A stretch of 64,000 nucleotides of DNA from Candidatus Prevotella equi (GTDB lineage Bacteria > Bacteroidota > Bacteroidia > Bacteroidales > Bacteroidaceae). The notes under the pieces are model-generated. The model was not told the origin of the DNA. It saw only the letters and a program-made list of their open reading frames with translations, and made no database searches. A program made the translations under genes and the position numbers. This document shows positions 7,832 to 16,100 of this stretch, piece after piece; the first letter of the stretch is position 1; each line of letters begins with the position of its first letter. The stretch covers positions 1-64,000 of the forward strand of contig JAGHTW010000054.1 in the NCBI GenBank assembly GCA_018065145.1, given 5' to 3'.

Positions 7832-8183
7832 ATTAGACCGACTGCCTTTGGTTTTCAAGTTGGCAATCAACGCCTTGCTCGACGCAGTTAGACGTATATT
7901 GGACGGCGATTGTAACGAAAACGCGATAACCGACACAATGGCAACACTTAATAACAACTCACAGGGTAGGTACGCCGACGAAGACCTTGTCAACTACGAG
8001 GAAGCCGCAAGAATACTTGGTATAAGTGCTACCAATAGAATGAAGTTGAAGCTGTTGCTCGACATGAATAATATCGAACAAGTTACACTTCACAACCAGA
8101 AAGTAGGCTTCAAAAGGTCTGAAATTATGGCTCTGAGGTCAAAAATGTACGATAAACGTAAGAAAAAGCGTAAAAAACTTTGA
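7803..8183 (+). CDS. Helix-turn-helix DNA-binding protein, excisionase/MerR-like
   Basis: 126 aa, overlapping the previous gene by 29 bases. Residues about 65-110 (VNYEEAARILGISATNR then a short wing VTLHNQKVGF and RSEIMAL) match a winged helix-turn-helix of the type used by excisionases and small phage regulators. The N-terminal half is helical and the C-terminus is very basic (KRKKKRKKL). The gene ends inside the palindromic promoter at 8179-8209, so autoregulation or control of the DGR unit is plausible. Confidence 0.7.
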   Translation: MNFTEEEQSKLDRLPLVFKLAINALLDAVRRILDGDCNENAITDTMATLNNNSQGRYADEDLVNYEEAARILGISATNRMKLKLLLDMNNIEQVTLHNQKVGFKRSEIMALRSKMYDKRKKKRKKL

Positions 8184-8209
8184 TAATCAAAAGATTTTGA
8201 TTATATTTG
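8179..8209 (+). promoter_or_regulatory. Promoter with a perfect palindromic operator in the spacer
   Basis: TTTG (8179-8182), 19-nt spacer, TATATTTG (8202-8209). The spacer contains ATAATCAAAA-GA-TTTTGATTAT (8183-8204), a perfect 10-bp inverted repeat that also covers the start of the -7 box. A dimeric regulator bound there would block RNA polymerase. It drives the unit holding the DGR target gene. Confidence 0.8.
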
Positions 8210-8230
8210 CAACCAAAATACATTACAGCA

Positions 8231-8518
8231 ATGAAAGAACTCGAATTTACAAAAGACAAAAAAAGAAACGTCTGGGTTGCTACTGCTGAAGTAGCAGCTG
8301 ATTTCGGTATTAAGGTAAAACGAACAATACCAAGTAGGCTTGTTATTAGTGTGTCAATGACCGAACCAGAAGACGAGGACGACTACGACGCTGCTTGGGA
8401 CAAAACTGAACCAGCAGTGTTCAGCCATGATTTTGACTCAAAGGTCTACCCTAAGTATCTCAAAATCGAAAGTTACTCTGAGGTCGTCAAAGGTTTCATT
8501 AAAGAAGTGGAGGATTAA
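8231..8518 (+). CDS. Hypothetical acidic protein (95 aa)
   Basis: ATG at 8231 is chosen because the upstream in-frame extension lies inside the promoter. Beta-rich with a strongly acidic patch (TEPEDEDDYDAAWDKTEP). It is the first gene of the DGR transcription unit and may be a virion accessory for the fibre downstream. No family recognised. Confidence 0.65.
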   Translation: MKELEFTKDKKRNVWVATAEVAADFGIKVKRTIPSRLVISVSMTEPEDEDDYDAAWDKTEPAVFSHDFDSKVYPKYLKIESYSEVVKGFIKEVED

Positions 8519-8520
8519 CA

Positions 8521-8679
8521 ATGCTGCAAAGTCCGTTAAATTACAGTCCGCTAAATTGGTCTCACCTTGACTACGACAGTGAATTTAGCGGAAACATAGA
8601 TACCACAGGCGGCGATGAAATAGAATGGTTTACACTCGACCAGAGCCGACTTGATAGCGACGCAAAACTTAAATTGTAA
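8521..8679 (+). CDS. Small acidic protein (52 aa)
   Basis: The ORF begins 2 nt after the previous stop and ends 5 nt before the DGR target gene. The start MLQSPLNYSPLNWSHLDYDS contains a short internal repeat (SPLNYSPLNW). Its exact fit between two genes supports it; function unknown. Confidence 0.5.
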   Translation: MLQSPLNYSPLNWSHLDYDSEFSGNIDTTGGDEIEWFTLDQSRLDSDAKLKL

Positions 8680-8684
8680 CTTAT

Positions 8685-10541
8685 ATGGAAAAAATGAAAA
8701 AATTTGCATACAAGGAGAAACTGACATCTACCAAACTCAACAAAATGGTCGACGCAGTAAATGCGAAGCCAGATGTCGTGTTTCTCAACGAGTATGAGGC
8801 AGGAGGTAAGGTATTGCCGACACTGAAAGCGAAATTCCTGTATTTTGACGAGGAAATGGGCGACGGTGAGACTTATATGACACACGGTCGTACTATCTAC
8901 GATATTCACAACGAAATCGCAGAAACACCAAAGTATTACCATGTCTTCTGTTGCGCCCACGACAAGGAGCAGAGTGGTGACGGTAATGGCTACATCTACA
9001 TCGTCTACGACGACACGCTTAACTACGTCCGTACATACCGTATTGAGCAAGGTATTGGGGAAATTCCTATGGTAATCCTCAGAGCGTTCGGAGAAGATAA
9101 CGCTTTCTCCGACCTCTCCAACCTTTCGGCAGAAGGAGAGGAGAAGATAAAGGACTTGATTGGTGATATTGCTTTCAAAGAGGAGCGTATCGAAATATCT
9201 CTTTCTACTGATTTCGGCGTAATAAATTGGTTGGGCAAGAATGTTAAAATAACAGTAGGTTCAACGGAGAAAATTCGTCCACTTGATGCACATGGTCATT
9301 TAGTGCTATGGGTAAGATTTGGCGAGACTTATACAATCACGTTCCCAGAGGTTGAAGGATATAATGCTGTTGACCCTGTTTCGTACACAGCCGAAGAATA
9401 CGTCAGAGTTGTTGCTGCTCACTACAGAAAGCATTACGACGACCTGCGTGATGTAGCACGTTCCTTTGTGGTAGAAGCAAGTCCTAACCCAGAGATTGAG
9501 GTTACAGGCAGTGAGGAGGTGATTGACCGCATACTCTCGCATGGTGCATACGTCATTGACGAGACGAACAAGAAGTACGCTCGCTTGTCAGAGACTGACA
9601 GCAACACCTTTGAGGATGGAACACCTTGGAATGGCATCTACGGCAACGCTTTCCGCTATCTGCCACAGATATACGTTCTTCGTGACAAGGACTACACCGA
9701 TGGTGGCACGAAGTATTGGGTTAGCGATAAGCCGATAGGCGATGTAGAGCCACTGCCAGAGTCATGGATTGGCATGTATAAGGGCAGTTACATGGATAAC
9801 GTGCTGCGCTCTATCCCTAACGTAATGACGCAAGAGACTCAAACGATGTCGCAATTCTGGAATGCAGCGCAGCGTTTAGGTGCTGACTATGGTCTTGTAA
9901 ACTATTTCGACCATCAGAAGCTCAACGCTCTGCATCTTGCGAAGTTCGGTAATATGAATAGCGATGTTACTGTAGGTGAAGGCTTGTGCAACGCTGGTCA
10001 AGGATATTGGAATCACCGAACAGGCACAACGGCAGCACTTGGCAACGGAACAGGCACTGCGCCATATCTCAACACATCATTCCGAATGGTTAGGCTCTTC
10101 GGCATTGAAGACCTATTCGGCACAACGTGGGAGTTCAGACCAAACATTCGCTTCGATGGTGGCAACGCCATTGTCTATGATGGCAACGTCGTAAGCAATT
10201 CAGCACAGGGCAAGCGTATCTTTGGAAGATTGCAGACTGCGAGTCAACAGTACATAATGAATATGGCTCTTGGTGACGATTTCGACTTGGTGGCTGTTAA
10301 TGCAAATGGTGCAAGTGCAAGTACATACTGGTGTGACGGAACATGGGCTGCAAGTACAGGACAGATCCTTCGCGTTGGCGGTGACTCGATTCGCGGTTCG
10401 ATTTGCGGTCTCTCGTGCTCGGAATCGGATGGCGTGTTCTCGCTCTCGTCTGCGTCTGTCGGTGCTCGCTTGGCTTTCAAAGGCGATATAAACGACTACG
10501 AACTCGTAAGCGGTGCAGAATTGGCGGCACTTCATTCATAA
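8685..10541 (+). CDS. DGR target protein: tail fibre / receptor-binding protein with C-type-lectin (FGE-sulfatase-like) fold
   Basis: 618 aa. The N-terminal 300 residues look like a virion-attached shaft and beta domain. From about residue 370 the sequence has features of the formylglycine-generating-enzyme type C-lectin fold used by DGR target proteins (SFRMVRLFGIEDLFG, WEFRPNIRFDGGNAIVYDG). The variable repeat covers about residues 561-599, close to the C-terminus, with invariant core strands (GGxSxxGSICGLSC and GARL.F) between variable positions. Followed by TR and RT, this is a complete cis arrangement. The role in host attachment is inferred from other phage DGRs such as BPP-1. Confidence 0.9.
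   Translation: MEKMKKFAYKEKLTSTKLNKMVDAVNAKPDVVFLNEYEAGGKVLPTLKAKFLYFDEEMGDGETYMTHGRTIYDIHNEIAETPKYYHVFCCAHDKEQSGDGNGYIYIVYDDTLNYVRTYRIEQGIGEIPMVILRAFGEDNAFSDLSNLSAEGEEKIKDLIGDIAFKEERIEISLSTDFGVINWLGKNVKITVGSTEKIRPLDAHGHLVLWVRFGETYTITFPEVEGYNAVDPVSYTAEEYVRVVAAHYRKHYDDLRDVARSFVVEASPNPEIEVTGSEEVIDRILSHGAYVIDETNKKYARLSETDSNTFEDGTPWNGIYGNAFRYLPQIYVLRDKDYTDGGTKYWVSDKPIGDVEPLPESWIGMYKGSYMDNVLRSIPNVMTQETQTMSQFWNAAQRLGADYGLVNYFDHQKLNALHLAKFGNMNSDVTVGEGLCNAGQGYWNHRTGTTAALGNGTGTAPYLNTSFRMVRLFGIEDLFGTTWEFRPNIRFDGGNAIVYDGNVVSNSAQGKRIFGRLQTASQQYIMNMALGDDFDLVAVNANGASASTYWCDGTWAASTGQILRVGGDSIRGSICGLSCSESDGVFSLSSASVGARLAFKGDINDYELVSGAELAALHS
10366..10480 (+). repeat. DGR variable repeat (VR)
   Basis: 115 bp aligned without gaps to the template repeat at 10601-10715 (constant offset 235). 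I count 18 differences: 15 fall at template adenines (22 adenines in TR) and 3 at other template bases. The adenine bias is the signature of DGR mutagenic retrohoming. It is in frame at the 3' end of the target gene. Confidence 0.95.
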
Positions 10542-10600
10542 GGTGTTTAATTATGCAAAATAATAATCATATCATTTAATAATAGGCAGAAGAGTGTAGC

Positions 10601-10715
10601 TCCTTCACGTTGGCGGTAACTCGAATAACGGTTCGATTTGCGGTCTCTCGTGCACGTACTCGAATACCGTGTTCTCGCACTCGTATGCGAATATCGGTGC
10701 TCGCTTAACTTTCAA
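10601..10715 (+). repeat. DGR template repeat (TR)
   Basis: Noncoding template between the target gene and the reverse transcriptase. Its adenines are concentrated at AAY-like and single positions that fall in the first two codon bases of VR, and a stretch of 22 bases in the middle is identical in both copies. The flanks 10542-10600 and 10716-10866 show no gene and are expected to be part of the TR RNA. Confidence 0.95.
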
Positions 10716-10866
10716 CATATTTACAAGTTGAGTACACTCTTTTTTGCCTTCTGCTACTTCTCTACTTTGTGTAGGAATGTCAGAAAACATAGGACAAGCC
10801 TGTTTATAGGCATTGCGTAAGTAAGTGTTACAGCCGAAAGCCCGATAGTCCAAGCAAACGAAAGCC

Positions 10867-12204
10867 ATGCGTGGAAAGAACAGAAAGATAACACTCGCAC
10901 AGGTATATGACATCAACAATGTCAGAGCTGCTGATTTAGAAGCGAGGAAAGGCAAGGCACAGAACTATGGTGTAAGGAAATTCGACAGGAACAAGGAAAG
11001 TAATCTGATTGCTATTTCCGAAGCCATAAAGAACGGTACTTTCAAGACAATGCAACCAGTCTTTGAAGAGCGATACTGCGACAAGAAGGTACGTGTGCTT
11101 TCAAAAGTACATTATCCTTATCATGTGGCACATCATGCGTTAATGCGCGTTATAATGCCAGTTCTTGAAAAAGGCTATTACTACGAGAGTGCTGCAAGCA
11201 TTAAAGCCAGAGGTATTCATTACAGTGTAAAACATGTGCGTAAATGGATAGATTTGCATAGGTCACAGGCTTTATGGTGGGCGCAGGTTGACTTTAAGAA
11301 GTTCTATCATCACATCAACCGCCAGAAACTCTACGACCGCCTTTGTAAGACGTTCAACGATGAAGGTATAAGGTGGATGCTCCATGATATAATATGGGCG
11401 TTAGGAGAACACAATGGTATAGAACCGTCCGATGGGACTGAGGGCGTTGGTATAGGACTGTACCCTATACAACCTCTTGTTAATTTCTATACAGGAGATA
11501 TGGTGCGAGACGTTAACAGTATCAAAGGAATAAGACTGTTTGTGTATTGCGACAATAATCTTATATTGGGTACTTCTCCTGATTCTGTATGGGAAGCAGT
11601 AAACAGGATAAGATTTTGGGCAGACAATATACTGCGTCAACCTATTCACGATAATATAGGAGTCCAGAGGCTTGATGAAGTCCATCCAGTAGATTACTGC
11701 GGTTATCTATTCTTTCGTGAGCATACGCTTATAAGAAAATCCACGAAATACAAATTCAAGAAGAGATACAAAAAGACTATTAATGACGAAGTTAAGCATA
11801 GACAGGTGTTGGCATCGTATAAAGGTTGGCTTGAACACTGCAATGGTTTAACTCTTTGGCAGAAAGTTACTGGTATGAAACGATTTAGCGAATTAGGAAT
11901 ACAGCGTGGCACTATGCTACGTGACGGAAAGAAATTCTTTGACGTACCTTCGGTATCTGCGTCATTTCTTGTTGACAGAGATATAATAGTGAAAGACTTC
12001 GCTGAAAATTGCGACACTGGAAATGGTAAAGGACGAATGTATGTATTGGTGGAAGAGAACGGAAAAGAAATGAAGTTCTGTACTAACAATCCACGCTTAA
12101 AAGATACACTAAAACAAGTACAAGAACTTGGAGAATTACCTTTCAAGGCGACATTTCACGTTCGTAATACGCAAGGTGGAAGACCAGATTATTATTTTGA
12201 ATAA
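10867..12204 (+). CDS. DGR reverse transcriptase with non-canonical YCDN active site
   Basis: 445 aa. Copies the TR RNA into adenine-mutagenised cDNA that replaces VR. The RT palm is recognisable: IKARGIHYS...V..W (about 112-128), motif A WAQVDFKKFYHHI with D142, a GIGLYPIQ segment (about 195-202) where DGR RTs usually carry a GxxxSQ-like motif, and the catalytic loop FVYCDNNLILG with D229 and Asn230. Canonical RTs have a second Asp at 230. A single G-to-A change would account for GAT to AAT at 11554. The domain beyond about 300 is a thumb-like basic region plus an extra C-terminal extension. No Avd gene is obvious nearby. Confidence 0.9.
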   Translation: MRGKNRKITLAQVYDINNVRAADLEARKGKAQNYGVRKFDRNKESNLIAISEAIKNGTFKTMQPVFEERYCDKKVRVLSKVHYPYHVAHHALMRVIMPVLEKGYYYESAASIKARGIHYSVKHVRKWIDLHRSQALWWAQVDFKKFYHHINRQKLYDRLCKTFNDEGIRWMLHDIIWALGEHNGIEPSDGTEGVGIGLYPIQPLVNFYTGDMVRDVNSIKGIRLFVYCDNNLILGTSPDSVWEAVNRIRFWADNILRQPIHDNIGVQRLDEVHPVDYCGYLFFREHTLIRKSTKYKFKKRYKKTINDEVKHRQVLASYKGWLEHCNGLTLWQKVTGMKRFSELGIQRGTMLRDGKKFFDVPSVSASFLVDRDIIVKDFAENCDTGNGKGRMYVLVEENGKEMKFCTNNPRLKDTLKQVQELGELPFKATFHVRNTQGGRPDYYFE

Positions 12205-12206
12205 TT

Positions 12207-12530
12207 ATGACAGGAACATCAACGAAACCAGTTCCATTCGTTCAGAACGAAGGGCTGACAACAACAATCTCATTTAACGAGAATATTATTACAGAAAAAG
12301 ACGGTCAGAAGACTTACGAGTATGAGACGGTCATAGTGAACAACCCTTTAACCTATGGTGGCATTGTGTCTACTATTGTACGTGACAAGTACAGTGGGGA
12401 CGATGTAGAGGCAATCATCCTCAATGGCACTGACACCGCAGAGCATAAGGCAGAGTACGAGGCACTACAGAAGTGGCGCAAGACAGCGAAAGAGATAGCG
12501 CATAAGATATTAGAGAACGAAGCAGAGTAA
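12207..12530 (+). CDS. Hypothetical protein (107 aa)
   Basis: Two bases after the RT stop. Beta-rich N-terminal half and helical acidic C-terminal half (EYEALQKWRKTAKEIAHKIL). I recall similar small proteins beside tail genes in Bacteroidales phages. It is not visibly an Avd-type four-helix bundle. Probable tail accessory; function unproven. Confidence 0.6.
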   Translation: MTGTSTKPVPFVQNEGLTTTISFNENIITEKDGQKTYEYETVIVNNPLTYGGIVSTIVRDKYSGDDVEAIILNGTDTAEHKAEYEALQKWRKTAKEIAHKILENEAE

Positions 12531-12679
12531 TGACTCAACAAGAACACGACATATTAGTTGAGAACAATATGCTGTTAAAGGCTATCTACCAGAAGTTATT
12601 GGAGAACGAAAGCAATGACTTCCAGACAAATGTAGCCGCTAATATATTCGCAGATATGCTATATGGCAAGAGACAATAA
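12530..12679 (+). CDS. Small helical protein (49 aa)
   Basis: Starts on the last base of the previous stop and overlaps the next gene by 17 bases. The product is an amphipathic helix (ILVENNMLLKAIYQKLLE) with a short tail. The tight packing supports it as a real gene. Because it is short and helical and follows the RT, it deserves a check as a DGR accessory factor. Confidence 0.5.
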   Translation: MTQQEHDILVENNMLLKAIYQKLLENESNDFQTNVAANIFADMLYGKRQ

Positions 12680-13058
12680 CACAAACAACAACTCACAGAC
12701 CCCCGACGGCAGATGTGTAACGGTTAAGACACTGAAGTTCCTACCAGTGGTAGCAACGCTTATGTCAGTCGTCCACGTTGCATTCCTGCTGATGGGTGTC
12801 AACGAGGTCTATACGGAGATAGCAGTTGTCTGTGGCGGCTTCTATGTCGTACATAGGTTCTCGCATACCCTGCATTTCTGCGTTCTGCATAAATTGCTCA
12901 CATATTATTCCTACGCTATGATGTGCTGTGTATGGTGGCAGAGACACGGCTTCGGCTTCGGGGAATACCTTGAAATCGCCCGTGGTGTAATGTTTTTTGT
13001 TGGTCTCATTCTCTTGTTTCTCCTCGCATTAAAACGGCTCTATGAGTTAAGAAAGTAA
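12663..13058 (+). CDS. Multi-span membrane protein, holin-like topology (131 aa)
   Basis: Asn-rich N-terminus, then hydrophobic segments at about residues 25-45, 48-62, 70-92 and 105-127. A His/Cys stretch (HRFSHTLHFCVLHKLLTYYS) lies in the middle. Topology resembles the protein at 7445-7831. Many Bacteroidales phages carry such a protein near tail genes; a holin role is a guess. It ends just before a strong terminator. Confidence 0.6.
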   Translation: MARDNNTNNNSQTPDGRCVTVKTLKFLPVVATLMSVVHVAFLLMGVNEVYTEIAVVCGGFYVVHRFSHTLHFCVLHKLLTYYSYAMMCCVWWQRHGFGFGEYLEIARGVMFFVGLILLFLLALKRLYELRK

Positions 13059-13107
13059 AAAAAGTCCCCGATTTCCTTTGCGGTTTCGGGGATTTTTTGT
13101 ACCTTTG
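13056..13107 (+). promoter_or_regulatory. Composite terminator-promoter
   Basis: Stem TCCCCGA (13065-13071) pairs with TCGGGGA (13086-13092), extended on both sides by an A tract and a T tract, making a bidirectional intrinsic terminator. The loop carries TTTG (13077-13080), and TACCTTTG follows the T tract at 13100-13107 with a 19-nt spacer. The same DNA thus ends the DGR unit and starts the tail unit. Confidence 0.85.
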
Positions 13108-13131
13108 CACCAAACAATATCTATTTTGAAA

Positions 13132-16100
13132 ATGAATGTTATGAAGATATACACGCTCAACGAGGAGAACGGCATAAGTACCCCATTTCCAAACGAATAC
13201 GAACAGGCAGAGTTCGACGACTACGAATACACCGCTGCGAGAATGGGCGGTGCGCCCTCTATTACGGCTAAAATCAAGCACAGGCTATGTCTTGACGACC
13301 TCTGGACGGAGAAGCAGTACGTAGAGTTCCGTGGCTGCAAGTATTTCGTCAGAGACACGCCAAGCAGTTCAAAGGATAACAACGACACAAGGTATGAGCA
13401 CGACATTACGTTCCTCCATGAGCGTTTTGTCTTGGAGAACGTGTATATGCTCGACAGCGTCTTCACAGACGAGGAACACCCCGACGCACAGCCAGAGACG
13501 GACAAGTATGTCAGCAACAGCACCAAGGTCATATTTTGGGGCGATATACATGAGTTCGTAGGACGCTTCAATGCGTGTCTCCATGCCGCAGGTCTTGGAG
13601 GTTCGGAGAAAAGCGGCGGCTTCTACGTTGTAGTTGACGAGGGCGTGACATCGGAGGAGACCTTGGTAGCCTTTGAGGATAAGTTCTTCAGTGAAGCCCT
13701 ACAGGAGATTTTCAATACGTTCAAACTGCCATACTATTGGGTGGGTAACTGCTGTCATATCGGTCTTGCGCCAGAGGAACTTTCGGAGGTCTTTGAGTAT
13801 GGTAGGGACTATGCGCTTCTGTCAATAGAGAAGCAGAATACTAATCAAGGATATTGCAATCGTGCTACTGGCGTAGGTAGCAGCGATAATATTCCGTATT
13901 ACTACCCTAACGTACAAGCACCTGATGCAACAATTCCTCATGCTGTAGAGGGTAATAAAGGCATTACCGACGACAGACAACTCTCTCTTGTTGCAGACGA
14001 AAACGCAAGGAAGAGGTGGAATGATATGGATAGCGTTGCGGACAATGAAAGACCGTGGAAAAACAGAGGTTTGGTGTATATCGCAGGTTCTTCTCAAGGT
14101 TTGAATTTTAATGATACGTGGTCTGTATATGACGATGTTGATGCGTATTCAATTCCTATAGGTCATACAACCAATGTGTTTCTTAGCGGAAAATCTACTG
14201 CGAATGACTTAGTCAAAAGGAAATGGTGGGAAAAAGTTACTAAAAAGATTTACGACTATGACCAAAGCGAATTTGCAAAAAAAATGACACCGAAATCCTT
14301 TTACGGTAAGACTATATATGGTTGGTCGGTATGGCAAAATCATTTTTTACCTATTTGGAATGTTGAGTATTCTGGTGATTTTGGCAAAAACGAATTTGAT
14401 TGGGTCGTAGGGTCTAATATATGGTCTTTGGTGAGGTTTGCTATTCCGTTTAAGTTTACAGATTCCAAGGGCGGTTCAAGAGTGTCCGTCGAATTGCAGG
14501 TGATGTTGTTTGAGACAAGTTGGGATGGTACCTTAGAAAAATACAAGCCACAAGCATTGTCTGTAGACAGCGTTACTATTTCTCCAGATGTGCAAGGTCA
14601 AGCAGCTTTGCAAATAGTATCTTTTAATCCAAAAGACGATAATGGCAGATATATTTTGACTTTTGATGTCTATGATGTAATTCGTTCTACGGAGACAACA
14701 TACCAATTAAACATTTCTCTGAACAATGAAACAGGGAAACTCGAAGAATATCAAAACGGACTGTATCTCTATCGTGCTGCGGTGTTTGATATAAAACAGG
14801 CTTCTTCGCCAAGTGGATGGTATAAAGAACCTCTATCTAATTTGAATGAGCGTTTTTATCATAGAGACCTTTCATATTGGGGCGTTGAGTCTACGCAGAC
14901 CCCAACAAACGGCGATAGGATTGTAAGGATGTTCAACAAATCTGTTAATGACAAGATTATTCCTGTCAGCACAAACCTTATGCCGACCATATATAGGGAA
15001 ACATCTGGAGAAAAAGTTTTTTACAATGCACTTAATGAGGATAGGCTGACAGTAGATGAAGAATATAAAGTTTATTCTAATTTTTACAAGGACGAACACG
15101 GCAACTCTTTAGAGTTTGAGCACGAGTTCGTGGCTGACAACCAGCGAGAGGCAAAGTATACGTTTGACGATATTAAGCCGACGATAAAAGGAATGGTCAG
15201 CACAACTCGCGTGGACGGTAAGAACATACCGATGAATACATTCATTGACGTTGCGTATGACTATGCAGATAATGATTATTTGAATGTAGAGGGTGACGAT
15301 GAAGACGCAGAGTTTGCTCATTCTTATTTCTTCGTTAAACTGCCGAAAACAAAAACAAAAACAACTGGTAGGAGTTTCAATCTTTTCGCAAGTGCTGACG
15401 AGAATGGTAATGACATGGTTTTTTCTGTGACAAGCGGAAGTTGTGGTGGCTGCAACTTTAAGGTCATGGTTGACGAGAAAACCAAGTCTAAAAACCCTGT
15501 GTTGGTAGGTGCAGATGGTGAATTGCTGCGTGACCCAAAGACAGGTAATGTGTTACTTGTAGGTAGCAAGGCTGCAAGTGGATATACGTACCAAGACCGT
15601 CAGCAGAATACAGAGACCAATGAGGTTTGGATTGCGTTGAAAAAAGAGACGGACACCTATGGTATTATTATGCCTAACGCTTCTTCCGAATTAAGGGTAA
15701 AAAAGCATGATACGTTCGTAATACTTAATATACACCTTCCTCTTGTTTATATAGAAGATGCGGAAGACAGATTGTCGAAGGCTATCATAGCGCAGATGCA
15801 GAAAGATAATTCCGAGCGTTTTTCTTTCAATATTTCCTTTAGTAGAGTGTATATGGAAGAGAACCCGATTATTGCACGGTCTTTGACGGAAAACGCAAAG
15901 ATATACGTGAGGTATAACGGTCTCTCTATTGCTTTGTATGTCAATAATTACTCGTTCAAGATGTCAAGTGGTAGTCCTCTACCTGAGATTTCTGTTGACT
16001 TGAATGATGAAATAGCAATCGGTAGTACCTATTCACAAAATAGACAAGGAGATATTTCTGAACCCATTTCTTCTATCATGGGTGGAGGTGGCGGTCAATT

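Noticed and set aside
10638-10820. ORF across the DGR template repeat
   Set aside because: TR is a template; the ORF is the repeat read out of context.
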